64,000 bases of DNA from B1SED10-75 sp964636865 (GTDB taxonomy: Bacteria; Bacillota; Dethiobacteria; DTU022; PWGO01): the NCBI GenBank assembly GCA_964636865.1, contig CAZWVJ010000009.1, positions 5,916 through 69,915 of the forward strand, given 5' to 3'. A program made the position numbers and the translations under genes. Below are positions 16,675 through 26,224 of the stretch, piece after piece; position 1 is the stretch's first letter, and every line of letters starts with the position of its first letter. The notes beneath the pieces were generated by a model. The model was given only the letters and a program-made list of their open reading frames with translations. It was not told the origin of the DNA and did no database searches.

Positions 16675-17427
16675 TTATTCCCACCATTTACCTAATTCAG
16701 ATAATATCATTTCTAAGTCATTAACTTCCTCTTTAGAAGCAGAAGTCTTTATCCCTTGTTTGTCTGCTTCATGGAAGGCTTCTTCCAGCGAGCCGCTAAA
16801 CATAATTTGCCCATAGTTTAGAAGAGCCACGCGATGGCATAGTTGGGAAATTTCCCGCACATCATGGCTGGTATAAACAATAGTTTTGCCCCAATCGGCA
16901 AGGGTATTTATAAAATCCACGATTTCTTTTTTAGACTTTATATCCACTCCCAGGGTGGGCTCGTCCATAATTAGCACGGAAGGGTTGTGCATAAGGGCTA
17001 CTCCAATGTTAAGCCTTCGCTTCATTCCTTCCGATAAACGTTCAACTTTTTCGTTAAGGCGTTCCTGTAAGCCGATTATACCGGCAATATATTCTACATG
17101 ATCAGTAGAAACTTCAGTGTCTGATATATTGCCCCAGAAATTCAAGTTATCTTTAACTGTTAAAGAAGTGTGTAATGCAACGCGCTGGGGGACATAGCTT
17201 ATAATTTTTCGAATTTTTGATTTGTCTTTAAACACGCTGTTACCATCGAAAAGGATATCACCGGCTGTCGGGGTAATAACTGTGGCCATCATACCTAATA
17301 TGGTGGATTTCCCAGCTCCGTTGGGGCCCATTAAACCAAATATTTCCCCCTTGTTGACCTGGAAGCTAACTTCGTTAACCACTAGTTTTTTACCGTATTT
17401 CTTTGAAACTTCACGTACATCAATCAT
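16675..17427 (-). CDS. ABC transporter ATP-binding protein (NatA-like)
   Basis: 250 residues. Walker A is GPNGAGKST, the signature is LSEGMKRRLN (variant of LSGGQ), Walker B is VLIMDEPTLGVD, and the H-loop is TSHDV. This type energises ABC-2 exporters. The last residues rise to KWWE with no extra domain. It is the last gene of a minus-strand operon and overlaps the upstream permease gene by 8 bases. GGTGGGTAAAAAAT precedes the ATG. NatA-type systems in Bacillus export sodium, but the substrate here cannot be inferred from the ATPase. Confidence 0.93.
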   Translation of the reverse strand: MIDVREVSKKYGKKLVVNEVSFQVNKGEIFGLMGPNGAGKSTILGMMATVITPTAGDILFDGNSVFKDKSKIRKIISYVPQRVALHTSLTVKDNLNFWGNISDTEVSTDHVEYIAGIIGLQERLNEKVERLSEGMKRRLNIGVALMHNPSVLIMDEPTLGVDIKSKKEIVDFINTLADWGKTIVYTSHDVREISQLCHRVALLNYGQIMFSGSLEEAFHEADKQGIKTSASKEEVNDLEMILSELGKWWE

Positions 17428-18652
17428 ATTTTTTACCCACCTTTTGGCCGAGGCCTAAAAATACAAGCGTGAATGCTGTTAATGCCATTAATGGCTGTGT
17501 TATGGCCGCCCAGTTTTGTTGGTGAAAAAGAAATTCCCTGGTGCCGTGAATCAACCAACTTTGGGGTGTAAGCTTAATTATGAGATCAAGATATATGGAG
17601 GTATCTTCCAGGTGAAAGAAAACAACTCCAAAAGCACTGGTAAAAATTGTTACCATAATTCCCAGGAGTTGCATTTGACCTGAAGTTTGAGCTATTGAGG
17701 CCAGGAACAAGGCTATCCCCACGCAGCCCAGCAAGTAGAAAAATATAACTACTACTAACTGCGGGGAAAATGGGGTGACCACAGGTAAAAAAAGTGTTCC
17801 CAGCCCTAAAGCTAGCAGGGAAGACAGTATTAGTGCTCCGAGTACTGCCAATGAATTTCCGGCGGTATAAAGACTTAGGCCTGCTGCAGAAGATTTTATG
17901 CGAGATCTTATTCCGTTTCCTCTCTCCTGAACTATCCAACTATGTAAAAAAATGCTTAAAAACATCATTGCCACCGCAAATATGCTTATCATAAAAATGA
18001 GGTTGCGCGCTTCAGCCCGGTAATCAGGGGGTATGGTTTCACTTAGTCCCTCAGCCCCCATGTGCCGGCTTTCAAGCTGCACCAAAGGGGAGGGTTCCCA
18101 CTGTTTATCGGAAAAGTCCCGGGCTTTTTGCCATAAGGCATTTTTTTCTCTGTCATTGTAGGGGATATTATAGTATTGGAAATTTTCCACCACCAGGTTG
18201 GCGGAAACAACATTACTGGTTAGCCGGGTTACTTCGCCGGCTGCTATTTCGCTTAGCATTTCTGTGAGCAGGGAAGAAGGAGAGTTTAATACCGTGAGTA
18301 AATTATCCACTTCACCTTCATTAATTTTTTCTGTGAAACCGGATTTTAAAATAAAAGCAACTTCCTTGTTTCCGCTTATTACCTCCTGACGGGCTAAAGT
18401 TTTTTCCATTTCTTGAACCCGGAGAGTGGGGTTTTCTGCGAGTCTCTGGGTTATAATGCGGGAGTAACTGTCATCATCTTCATCTACCACGGCTACAGGG
18501 ACTTCAGAGGGATCCACCGCTTCCTGCATAACCTGGCCTAACATTAGAATTAGCAAAGGAGGTAAAATAAACAATACCAATAAATTTTGATAACTCCTGC
18601 TTAATATTTTTAGGCGATAAACGGCGAATTTAATTAATCGTAATAAAATCAT
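17420..18652 (-). CDS. ABC-2 type transporter permease (NatB-like)
   Basis: 410 residues. An N-terminal helix (about 20-38, LLVLFILPPLLILMLGQVM) is followed by a large soluble loop (40-215), then five or six transmembrane helices from about 220 to the end. This is the ABC2_membrane_3 layout with an outside domain of about 180 residues. It overlaps the ATPase gene downstream by 8 bases and shares one base with the second permease gene upstream, so the three are translated together. Substrate unknown. Confidence 0.88.
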   Translation of the reverse strand: MILLRLIKFAVYRLKILSRSYQNLLVLFILPPLLILMLGQVMQEAVDPSEVPVAVVDEDDDSYSRIITQRLAENPTLRVQEMEKTLARQEVISGNKEVAFILKSGFTEKINEGEVDNLLTVLNSPSSLLTEMLSEIAAGEVTRLTSNVVSANLVVENFQYYNIPYNDREKNALWQKARDFSDKQWEPSPLVQLESRHMGAEGLSETIPPDYRAEARNLIFMISIFAVAMMFLSIFLHSWIVQERGNGIRSRIKSSAAGLSLYTAGNSLAVLGALILSSLLALGLGTLFLPVVTPFSPQLVVVIFFYLLGCVGIALFLASIAQTSGQMQLLGIMVTIFTSAFGVVFFHLEDTSIYLDLIIKLTPQSWLIHGTREFLFHQQNWAAITQPLMALTAFTLVFLGLGQKVGKKYD

Positions 18653-19866
18653 TACTCCACCTTCTTATTGATGATAAAGCTTGCAAAGTAAAGAGCTGCC
18701 AGAGCTGTAGCAGCTAAAACAGCTGTGCTGCTTATTATTGCGGCGGGGTTATAAGTATCGAAAAGAGCATAATGGAGCCCGTGAGAAGCCCACCCAAAAA
18801 ATGAAACCAATTCAAAAGGTTCCAGCCATGCAGGAAGCAGGCTCAAGGGGATTATACTCCCGCCGGTTATGGCCATTAATATAATGAACAGAAATCCTAT
18901 GCCATTGGCTGCAGCCAGGTTATTTGTCCCGTATGATAGCAAAGTTAGCAATGCAGCAGAAGAAACGATTACGGCAGCTATTACCACCAGAGCGTGAATG
19001 AGCTCTCCTCGAAAATAATTATCCAGAAAAATTGAAAACAGGATTAAAATACCGGCTAACTGCAAGGTCAGAAAAAGGATTTTGGCTAAAAATTTAGAGG
19101 ATACTATTTTAGCCGGAGAAATTCCGCCGGCTAAAAGCCTTTGGAGGGTTCCTTCTTTGTTTTCTGTTTCTACTCGAAGAGTAGTCAAACCTCCCAGCAG
19201 TAAAAAGATGAGCATCAGGGAAACAGAGTAATATTCTTGAAGAGAAATTTGTCCCCAAGGAGACAAAGTTTCTGTTTCCAAAGCTTCTCTTCTTCCCAGG
19301 GAGTGAAGCAAAAAGGAAAGGGTTGCCTGCCGCGTGCTGCTACTTATTTCCTGCGAAGGAACTTCTGCTTCCTGCAAGAAATGGTGAACGGTAATTAATC
19401 CGCTTTGAGCTGCTGTTATCAACTTGGTGGCGCTGTGGAGCATTGTTTCCGTAAAAGCTGAGGGTATGGGTTGTCGATGATTGCCAATAAACTCGATCTC
19501 TTGTGTTTCTTGCCGCATCAGCCCCCTGCTAAAATCAGGGGGAATTACAACAGCTCCCGCCACTTGATTTTGCTCAAGCTTTTGGAGGGCTTGAGAGTAA
19601 TTTACGACAGAAAGATCAAATAATTGCTTCAGTTCTTCATCTTCCATGACAAAATTTACGATTGTTTGCGCTTCAGCGGTTTCATCCTGGTTAACTACTG
19701 CTACGGGAAAAGGTTCTCCCAAATCTTGTTCCTGCACAATCGGCGCTGCAAAATACCCGATAATCAAAAGAATGATTAACGGGGTCAAAATTATTAATAG
19801 AGTTGTTTTAATGTCCCGGAGATAACTTTTTAATTCAAAAATAACCATTAAAAAAACTTTTTTCAT
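18652..19866 (-). CDS. ABC-2 type transporter permease (second subunit)
   Basis: 404 residues with the same design as the following gene's product: one N-terminal helix (TTLLIILTPLIILLIIGYF), a loop of about 160 residues rich in Gln and Glu, then six helices ending in ALYFASFIINKKVE. The two permeases probably form a heterodimer with the ATPase encoded at 16675. An ATG start; the 60-base gap to the upstream gene suggests they share a transcript. Nothing in it indicates a substrate. Confidence 0.88.
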   Translation of the reverse strand: MKKVFLMVIFELKSYLRDIKTTLLIILTPLIILLIIGYFAAPIVQEQDLGEPFPVAVVNQDETAEAQTIVNFVMEDEELKQLFDLSVVNYSQALQKLEQNQVAGAVVIPPDFSRGLMRQETQEIEFIGNHRQPIPSAFTETMLHSATKLITAAQSGLITVHHFLQEAEVPSQEISSSTRQATLSFLLHSLGRREALETETLSPWGQISLQEYYSVSLMLIFLLLGGLTTLRVETENKEGTLQRLLAGGISPAKIVSSKFLAKILFLTLQLAGILILFSIFLDNYFRGELIHALVVIAAVIVSSAALLTLLSYGTNNLAAANGIGFLFIILMAITGGSIIPLSLLPAWLEPFELVSFFGWASHGLHYALFDTYNPAAIISSTAVLAATALAALYFASFIINKKVE

Positions 19867-19926
19867 TTTAACACCCGGCTCTGCTAATTTCTTTGGAAAT
19901 GATATTTTTTCAATTAGAATAGCTGG

Positions 19927-21618
19927 TTATTGAAGCATAAACCTAAATTGATCTATATAATCTCTCAGGTTATTTCTTATATCAGAAGTTAGTTCCTTCC
20001 ATTCATCTTTTCCTATGGTGGAAAGATTTACCGCTTTATCTTCATCAGGTTTCACCACCGTGGTTTTTTCTACGCGTTGGGCTTTTATGTCTACGTTTAG
20101 CAAAAGGTGGATTTCTCCCCACCCGAAGTACTCATCGTAAATCTGCAGATCTAATTCGTTATCCATGGCATAATCTGTATCCGGCATATTCCGGTTTATT
20201 TCTTGAACCATGCTTCCTTTCATGCCTGTTTCGAGTTCGCCTGTATTCTGAGTTACCCTTGGCGCTGTTAGTGAACCCCGGTCCGCGGAAAAGGAAATAT
20301 CAAAATCAGTTTCGTAGTGATCAATATCTGTTTCAGGGTCAGTTTGCCGAATTCGCTCAATTTCCATAGAAAAAAGTTCTGTGGGGTTATTTTCCTCATT
20401 AGATTTTTGAGATTTTCTTGCTTTTAAATAAAGATTTGTTTTGTCACCTTCTTCTTCTGAGGCAGAGGTCCATTTGTAATCAAACACTAAAGCACTATCA
20501 TTTTCTTCACCTTTAATTTCTAACTCGCCCTGAGTGTCTCTTTCATGGGGCGCGGGTTCCCAGTTAGAAGAACTATAATCAATTGTAAGTGCGTTATTTT
20601 CTGCAGCCGGGTCTGCTGCTAAAGAAAAAGATAATTCTCTATCTACTATTTCTCCTTTTTCGTTTAAGAAAATATCCATTTCTATACCATCGGGAAAATA
20701 AAGCTGCTCTTCGCCTTCAAGATACTCATTTTCTTTGCTTGAAAAGATAGAATGAAAATTTTCATTGTCGGTGTAATTCATAACAAATACTTTGACCATG
20801 CCTGATAGCAGTTCGATTAGATTCTGTGTTTCTTCTTTATCGTTGAAACTCTTTTGCAGCCCCCGGAAAAAATTCTCACTTTCTTCCGGGCTCATAGATA
20901 AATTTAGTTGTTCTACTTTTATTTCTCCCATGGGAGAGTCGTGTTTTACATCTGGAGTAAATTCTACATACTCCTCCTTTATTTGTTTTCCGATGAGTTC
21001 CAAAAAATTTTCCTTTGACGGGAGGATAGGCATTCCAATGCTTTCCGGCAATACAAAGCGGGGGGCGGTTTGCTGTAAAGTTTCTCCAAGTTTTGCTGTT
21101 TCAATCAATAAACTTTCGTGATATAAATCTGCGCAATTGAAGGCAATAAGCTCTTCGGTAAGGTTAAGTTCAAAATCCAGCAGTTCCAACCCATGAACTG
21201 TCAGGGAAGCACTGTTATTCATTATTCCCTGCTGCGGATCTCCGGCTGTATTTATGTTTAATGTTCCCCGTTCAAGCACTTCTTGAACCATTTGCAGCTC
21301 CTGCCGAAACCGGGCCGGGTCAAAATCTTCAATGCTTCCGCTTACAGTTGAGTCAATTTCGTAGGGGCTTGTATCTATTAAATTAGAAAGGGTTTTCCAT
21401 TCCTCCCAGGTATTTTCCCACCTTTCCGCTATTGCGTCCATATTTTCACTTTCGGCTTGAATCAATTTTTCTTTGGGGGTTTTATCTATAAAAAATGTGT
21501 ATGCAGTAAAAGCTACTAGTATAATGACTACTGCTATCAGCACGGTTGTTATTTTTCCCCGGCGCGAATTAACCTTATAAAAAATAGAACCACCGGACTT
21601 ATTATTTTTTGTTGACAA
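19927..21618 (-). CDS. Large membrane-anchored extracytoplasmic protein of unknown function
   Basis: 563 residues from the TTG at 21618, chosen because AAAGGAGG lies about 8 bases before it; a TTG seven codons upstream would place that site inside the gene. An N-terminal helix (about 24-42, TTVLIAVVIILVAFTAYTFF) anchors it, and the rest is an acidic, beta-rich-looking outside domain. I do not recognise a family. It precedes the ABC-2 genes on the same strand with a 60-base gap, so it is probably co-expressed and could be a substrate-handling or sensor partner of that exporter. This link is inference from position. Confidence 0.75.
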   Translation of the reverse strand: MSTKNNKSGGSIFYKVNSRRGKITTVLIAVVIILVAFTAYTFFIDKTPKEKLIQAESENMDAIAERWENTWEEWKTLSNLIDTSPYEIDSTVSGSIEDFDPARFRQELQMVQEVLERGTLNINTAGDPQQGIMNNSASLTVHGLELLDFELNLTEELIAFNCADLYHESLLIETAKLGETLQQTAPRFVLPESIGMPILPSKENFLELIGKQIKEEYVEFTPDVKHDSPMGEIKVEQLNLSMSPEESENFFRGLQKSFNDKEETQNLIELLSGMVKVFVMNYTDNENFHSIFSSKENEYLEGEEQLYFPDGIEMDIFLNEKGEIVDRELSFSLAADPAAENNALTIDYSSSNWEPAPHERDTQGELEIKGEENDSALVFDYKWTSASEEEGDKTNLYLKARKSQKSNEENNPTELFSMEIERIRQTDPETDIDHYETDFDISFSADRGSLTAPRVTQNTGELETGMKGSMVQEINRNMPDTDYAMDNELDLQIYDEYFGWGEIHLLLNVDIKAQRVEKTTVVKPDEDKAVNLSTIGKDEWKELTSDIRNNLRDYIDQFRFMLQ

Positions 21619-21995
21619 GACCCTTCCCTCCTTTACCAAAGGGATATTTTTGGTATTTATATTTATTTGTGATTGCTTTTCCTTTTAATTCGATGTTCGT
21701 CGAGATTTCTCCTATATGTTTTAATGAATAAATTAATATTTACCTTTAAGCTATGTGCAGGTAAAGCGATATTGAGATAATAACAGAAGTATGTGGAAAT
21801 AGTTATCCTTTATTTGTATTAATATAACACTTATAATATTTAAAAGAAAAGTAAATGCATACATATAAATGGAAAGCTTATCTAGGAATAACGCGAATTT
21901 ATTTCTAAATACCGCATTTTCGGCTAAAGGGGGTAAAGCAAAGCATTTATGAACGAACAAAATATTTATTAATACATGAAAGGTGGAATTAATAT
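21619..21995. other. Divergent intergenic region
   Basis: About 375 bases, very AT-rich, between the divergent anchored-protein operon and the voltage-sensor-like gene. It must hold promoters for both directions, but none is clear enough to place. No gene or repeat was seen. Confidence 0.5.
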
Positions 21996-22829
21996 ATGCA
22001 TAGTGAAGAACATAGTGCGCAAATGAATAATAGTATGGATTACGGAAAAGAGCAGCAGGAAGAAAAAAGCAGCATTACTTTTATAGATATCTTCATGATA
22101 ACCCTGGCCGCCATTTCTGTAATTTTACTTCTCCTGGAGTACATATTCCCTTTAACCCCTTTACAGCGGCAGATAATAATATATACGGATCTGGCAATTG
22201 TGGCAGTTTTTATTGCTGAATTTGTATATAATATCCGTAAGAGTGAATCCAAACTCGATTATGCCATTGAACGTTGGTACGAGATTATTGGAATGATCCC
22301 GGCGGCACATCCTGTGCTGCGTGGCTTTAGGCTCTTTAGGATATTTAGGATTTTTGTTATAGCTTCACGATTTTTAAGAACAATCAATCTTGCTTTCGGA
22401 GAGAATATTTTATTTAGAATTATAGGTAAATATAAGGATTTAATAGTAGAAGAGTTATATCAAATGATGACAGTGAGAGCATTGGATATGATCGAAGAAA
22501 TTACCTCTAAAACTGATTATACGCAGTCAGTTCAAAAGGTTATTGAACGTCGTGAGAACGATATTAACACCATGGTGAAAGAGAAAATGGATAAATATAC
22601 TCAACCCGAATGGTTAACGGGGACTTTTTTTTATAGAAAGCTTCGCGATCAAAGCTCAGATCTTGTTACCAGGGTTGTGATTGATACTTTGGAAGATGAA
22701 AAAACAAACGAAATATTAAGTGATGTATTGAAAGAAATATTGGGCGATGTAAAAAATGATGTGAGAGGCATAAAAAATAATCAAATAAAAGAAGTGACCC
22801 AAGTTCAACAAAATATAACTCAAGAATAA
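21996..22829 (+). CDS. Voltage-sensor-domain-like membrane protein without a pore
   Basis: 277 residues. Segments read as S1 (about 30-52), S2 (58-80, with FIAEFVYNI), S3 (92-103, WYEIIGMIP) and an S4 with Arg at every third position (R109, R112, R115, R118, then R125 and R128). No S5, pore loop or S6 follows. The rest (about 140-277) is a soluble, charged, mostly helical domain ending in a Gln/Asn-rich tail. This is the plan of voltage-sensor-only proteins such as Hv1 or voltage-sensing phosphatases, although no phosphatase motif is seen. It might conduct protons, sense voltage for the tail, or be a channel relic. ATG behind AAAGGTGG; monocistronic. Confidence 0.72.
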   Translation: MHSEEHSAQMNNSMDYGKEQQEEKSSITFIDIFMITLAAISVILLLLEYIFPLTPLQRQIIIYTDLAIVAVFIAEFVYNIRKSESKLDYAIERWYEIIGMIPAAHPVLRGFRLFRIFRIFVIASRFLRTINLAFGENILFRIIGKYKDLIVEELYQMMTVRALDMIEEITSKTDYTQSVQKVIERRENDINTMVKEKMDKYTQPEWLTGTFFYRKLRDQSSDLVTRVVIDTLEDEKTNEILSDVLKEILGDVKNDVRGIKNNQIKEVTQVQQNITQE

Positions 22830-23003
22830 TATTTGCAGTTTTGGGTTTGAGAAAATAATTATATATTAAGCGTATGGGCAGGAATTATACATTTACTGAA
22901 GAATATCTATAAAGACGCGAATTCCCAAAAAATTCTCCACATAATTATGCGTTGATTGATGCGATATAGAGGTTATATATTATATTAAAAAGGAGGAAGT
23001 TTA

Positions 23004-23420
23004 ATGTTAAACAGAGTTGTTCTAATAGGAAGGTTGACCGCTGACCCCGAGTTGAGGCACATACCTTCGTCGGGCACACCGGTTACAAACTTTACTCTGG
23101 CGGTTGATCGTCCTTTTACCAACCAGCAAGGAGAACGGGAAACTGATTTTATTCGTATTAATGTATGGAGAAAGCAGGCGGAAAATTGCGCCCAATACCT
23201 CGGCAAAGGAAGTATGGCAGCAGTAGAAGGACGTCTGCAGATCAGAAAATATGATGATAAAGAAGGTATTCGCAGAATAGCTGTAGATGTGGTTGCAGAC
23301 AACGTGCGATTTTTAGATAGCAAAAAGTCTCAAGGCCAAGGCTCACAGTCAGAAAGTGGTTATGAGGAACAAGATAGCGGTGAAGAATTAAGCTTTAATG
23401 AGGATGATATACCTTTTTAG
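23004..23420 (+). CDS. ssb: Single-stranded DNA-binding protein
   Basis: 138 residues. It begins MLNRVVLIGRLTADPELR, the canonical SSB start, followed by TPVTNFTLAVDRPF and DFIRINVWRKQAENCAQYL of the OB fold (about residues 1-108). A short Gln/Ser/Glu linker leads to the acidic tip DDIPF that recruits replication and repair partners. Good ribosome site (AAGGAGGAAG) before the ATG. It is not next to rpsF/rpsR, so this may be a second or stand-alone copy. The small DUF2158-like gene follows 123 bases downstream. Confidence 0.96.
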   Translation: MLNRVVLIGRLTADPELRHIPSSGTPVTNFTLAVDRPFTNQQGERETDFIRINVWRKQAENCAQYLGKGSMAAVEGRLQIRKYDDKEGIRRIAVDVVADNVRFLDSKKSQGQGSQSESGYEEQDSGEELSFNEDDIPF

Positions 23421-23543
23421 CTCCGGTAAGAGATTTGGTTGGTAAAAATATAAAAACTTTAAGAGTATAATTGTTTTGAATATGCTCATTGAACAGCTGT
23501 GCGTGTTTATTTCCGAATATAAGGTGAAAGGAGGTAATATCTA

Positions 23544-23711
23544 ATGGAATTCAAAGAAGGAGATATTGTTAGATTAAAATCTGATGAAAACCAAACAAAA
23601 ATGACCGTGGAAAAAGCAGGGGCAGGATTTATTTTTTGCAGCTGGTTTGTGGGTGAACAGAAAAAAACAGGCATGTTTCAACCGGATACATTGGAAAAAG
23701 TCGAGGAATGA
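23544..23711 (+). CDS. Small DUF2158/YodC-like protein
   Basis: 55 residues. EGDIVRLKSD at the start, then a middle TVEKAGAG, a central CSWF, and the ending GMFQPDTLEKVEE match the YodC/DUF2158 family, a small SH3-like beta protein of unknown role. A strong GGAGG precedes the ATG. It sits after ssb and ends 20 bases before the converging DUF89 gene. Function unknown. Confidence 0.75.
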   Translation: MEFKEGDIVRLKSDENQTKMTVEKAGAGFIFCSWFVGEQKKTGMFQPDTLEKVEE

Positions 23712-23731
23712 TGCTGTGAGATTTAAGGTGA

Positions 23732-24592
23732 TTAACGCAGCATAACCACTGTGTGCGAATCCAAATCCACGCCCAGGGAGTGGGCTACAGTTTTACATTT
23801 GGCTTTCATTAAGAGAAAAGTGGGGGCAGGCAATGCAAATTCCGTTAAAGTTTCATAATGGCCCATTCCCTTGGCTATAATAAGATCTGCCTGTTGAAAC
23901 AACTGCAAAAACTCGGTGGAAGCGAGCCGAATATCCAATCCCGGTGTGTCAGTACCCGAACTTATGACAGATGGAAAGTGCTCTAAAATATTACTTTCTC
24001 TTAAATCTTCTAAAGTGAGGTCATTTTGGACGGGGTTTTCTTTTACCACGTAATTTAGAAAGCCATAAGTAGATAATTGCTGGCACAGTGGAAGATCAAA
24101 ATAACATTCTCCGGCATTATCGGCCAGATAAAGGATACGGGGAGTTTGGCTATAGTATGTAAATTTTTCCAGCAGTTTTAGTAATTGATAAGTATCGTCG
24201 TAAGTAAGAGTTGCCGGGTTTTTAATATTATCACGCAATTGCTCTAAATTAACAAAAAAATCGATGCTGTTTCCTTTAATTGCAAAATCTATTAAAGTGA
24301 TAATATCTGTTGAAGATGAAGGTTGAAATTCCTGAAAGAGATGTGCCGCTGATTTTAGCTCCTGCTGTTTTATATTGGCAAATGGGTCCGGGCAGTTTGC
24401 TTTTTCTCTTATAAGCCGTTGCATCTCTCCGGCAACAACAGTGGGGATAATGTACTTTGAAAAATTTTCAGATAGATAAAATAAGCTTATTTCCAGCAGT
24501 TCTTCTTTTTGTTTTTGATTTTTACCGGTGAGCTCGACTGTTTGGCGGGCAAGATTTTCCAGGCAGTAATAACAGTCTTTTTGAGCTCGCAT
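23732..24592 (-). CDS. DUF89 (ARMT1-like) metal-dependent phosphatase
   Basis: 286 residues. The N-terminal CYYC begins the subfamily I pattern, and the family signatures LYLADNAGECYFD (metal-binding Asp/Asn) and AKGMGHYETL are present, with a late KCKTVAHSLGV. DUF89 proteins are proposed damage-control phosphatases acting on reactive phospho-metabolites. The start is the ATG at 24592, because GTGGAGGT precedes it; an upstream ATG 30 codons earlier would begin in unlikely sequence. Converges with the DUF2158-like gene. Substrate unknown. Confidence 0.85.
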   Translation of the reverse strand: MRAQKDCYYCLENLARQTVELTGKNQKQKEELLEISLFYLSENFSKYIIPTVVAGEMQRLIREKANCPDPFANIKQQELKSAAHLFQEFQPSSSTDIITLIDFAIKGNSIDFFVNLEQLRDNIKNPATLTYDDTYQLLKLLEKFTYYSQTPRILYLADNAGECYFDLPLCQQLSTYGFLNYVVKENPVQNDLTLEDLRESNILEHFPSVISSGTDTPGLDIRLASTEFLQLFQQADLIIAKGMGHYETLTEFALPAPTFLLMKAKCKTVAHSLGVDLDSHTVVMLR

Positions 24593-24691
24593 ATATTTTA
24601 CCTCCACTTTGATTTTTATTATTTCCGTATTTGTTGTATTATAATTTCGGCACGGAGCAAAAAAATCTTTCCCGCATTGCATTAAAAAATT

Positions 24692-25324
24692 TTAACTGTT
24701 TCTTTGTAGGTTTTTTCTTTCTTCCATGGAGATATCAATTTTTAATATCAATAAGGCAATTAGAATAAAAACTGCTAATAAACCTCCCAGCCAAATCAAG
24801 ACTTCTCTATAACCAATGGCGCCGGGATCCATAAAAAAATACGGATAATAATCGGTAAATGCTCCCTGTAATACGAAAACAAACCCGTATAAGAGAGGAT
24901 AAATAAGCCAGAATGGCAGGTCGGCTATTTGCATTTGTCCCTTGCGGTCAAAAAGAAGCCAATCGAGATAAAAACCCAGCGGAGATATGGTATGAGTTAA
25001 ATGATTGGCCAGGATGAACTGGTTAGAAGGTTCTGCCGGTAATTGAGGAGCTAAAATTAAATGAAAAATCAACCCTGCCGCTAAAATACTCAGCAGGACA
25101 GTGCCCCGGAAGATACTTCTTAAGCGGGTGCTTTCTGTAAATCGCAAAAAGTATAATGTGGACAATAAAACCAGGATGTTGCTTTGAATTGCAAAAGAAC
25201 ATAGTGTTAACCCCGGAGGTAAATCATGGGGAACATAGAAAATGCTCAGGTAAAGACCATAAATAACGGCAGCCATGAGCAATATTTTATAGATCTTGGA
25301 AGCGAGATAGTTGTTAATGTACAT
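24692..25324 (-). CDS. Pr6Pr-like membrane protein (FAR-17a/AIG1-like)
   Basis: 210 residues with about six transmembrane segments, starting near residues 11-29 and ending at about 178-195. Conserved patterns are LTHTISPLGFYLDWLLFD and YPYFFMDPGAIGYREV, as in the Pr6Pr family. Eukaryotic relatives are reported to hydrolyse fatty-acid esters of hydroxy fatty acids; the bacterial role is unknown. ATG behind AGGAG. It lies just upstream of the DUF89 gene on the same strand, with a 99-base gap. Confidence 0.78.
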   Translation of the reverse strand: MYINNYLASKIYKILLMAAVIYGLYLSIFYVPHDLPPGLTLCSFAIQSNILVLLSTLYFLRFTESTRLRSIFRGTVLLSILAAGLIFHLILAPQLPAEPSNQFILANHLTHTISPLGFYLDWLLFDRKGQMQIADLPFWLIYPLLYGFVFVLQGAFTDYYPYFFMDPGAIGYREVLIWLGGLLAVFILIALLILKIDISMEERKNLQRNS

Positions 25325-25517
25325 TCCAATACTCCTTTTTTCGTTGAGAAGTACACGGATAAATATGTGAATACGTCGATATATTAATTACAATATAGCG
25401 GAATAAAAAGTGCCTGTCAAAATAGAAAAGGCACGGCAGAGGAATTGGATTTATAGATGGTGAATGTTAATGAATTACAAAATGAAAATAGTTTTTTTAT
25501 TTTAGGGTGGTTTAGAC

Positions 25518-25691
25518 ATGCCTGATTGGGCTCACGCTGTTCTTTATATGTTTATCTGGTTGGCGGTTATCATTTTTTTTATGGACTTGATGGATAATTT
25601 GCAGGGGGCAATTATTGGCATTGTGGTAGGGCAAATTACAGCCACGCTGATAGTATCTCGGCTACCCGGGTTTTGGGGCGGAAGCAATTAG
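25518..25691 (+). CDS. Small hydrophobic protein
   Basis: 57 residues: MPDWAHAVLYMFIWLAVIIF begins a membrane segment, and a second hydrophobic run (AIIGIVVGQITATLIV) follows. GGGTGG lies 8 bases before the ATG. I recognise no family. It is alone on the plus strand between two minus-strand genes and could be a small membrane peptide; expression is not shown. Confidence 0.55.
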   Translation: MPDWAHAVLYMFIWLAVIIFFMDLMDNLQGAIIGIVVGQITATLIVSRLPGFWGGSN

Positions 25692-25780
25692 GATCTTTCA
25701 TGGGAAAGCTTTAAATGCTTTTTTGTAGCTACTCATTGTTTAAAATATTTTGATGCAAACGCTTCCGGCTAATAATGGGG

Positions 25781-26185
25781 TTAAAGGGCCATTACTCCCA
25801 TTGAAAGGCCAAAACCTAATATTCCCCAAATAACAATTATTAAAATATCCAAAGCAATGCCAATCCATCCCACAATAATGCCTGCCGTTGCAAGTCCTTC
25901 TCCGGTTAATCTTCCTTGAGACTCCTGAATTTCTTTTCTTGCTTGATAACCAAAAATAATCCCTAAAATTTGACCTACAAAAAAACAGATAAAAAAACCC
26001 ACCACAGAGCAAATTAGTGAAGCTATGGCCATTCCGGAAGTTTTGGGAGATTCGTAAATAAAGGCTTTGCCGGTAGAGACCCCGCATTTGATGCAATATG
26101 GAGTTTCTTTGGAAATTTGACTTCCACAATTTGAGCAAAACATGGTGTTCGATGAAATATTATTATCACTGTTGCCGGATTCCAA
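25781..26185 (-). CDS. Zinc-ribbon and DUF4190 membrane protein
   Basis: 134 residues. An N-terminal zinc ribbon (CSNCGSQI, then CIKCGV) is followed by two membrane segments separated by a GYQARKEIQESQGRLTGEG loop, the DUF4190 pattern. Small proteins of this type are membrane-anchored with a cytoplasmic zinc knuckle; the role is unknown. TTG start behind AGAGGTG. It lies upstream of no obvious partner. Confidence 0.82.
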   Translation of the reverse strand: MESGNSDNNISSNTMFCSNCGSQISKETPYCIKCGVSTGKAFIYESPKTSGMAIASLICSVVGFFICFFVGQILGIIFGYQARKEIQESQGRLTGEGLATAGIIVGWIGIALDILIIVIWGILGFGLSMGVMAL

Positions 26186-26224
26186 AAGTATTCACCTCTT
26201 TTATTCTATATTTTTAACGTATTA

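Noticed and set aside
25740..26138. Second frame over the DUF4190 gene
   Set aside because: Overlaps the well-supported zinc-ribbon gene in another frame and shows no family pattern.
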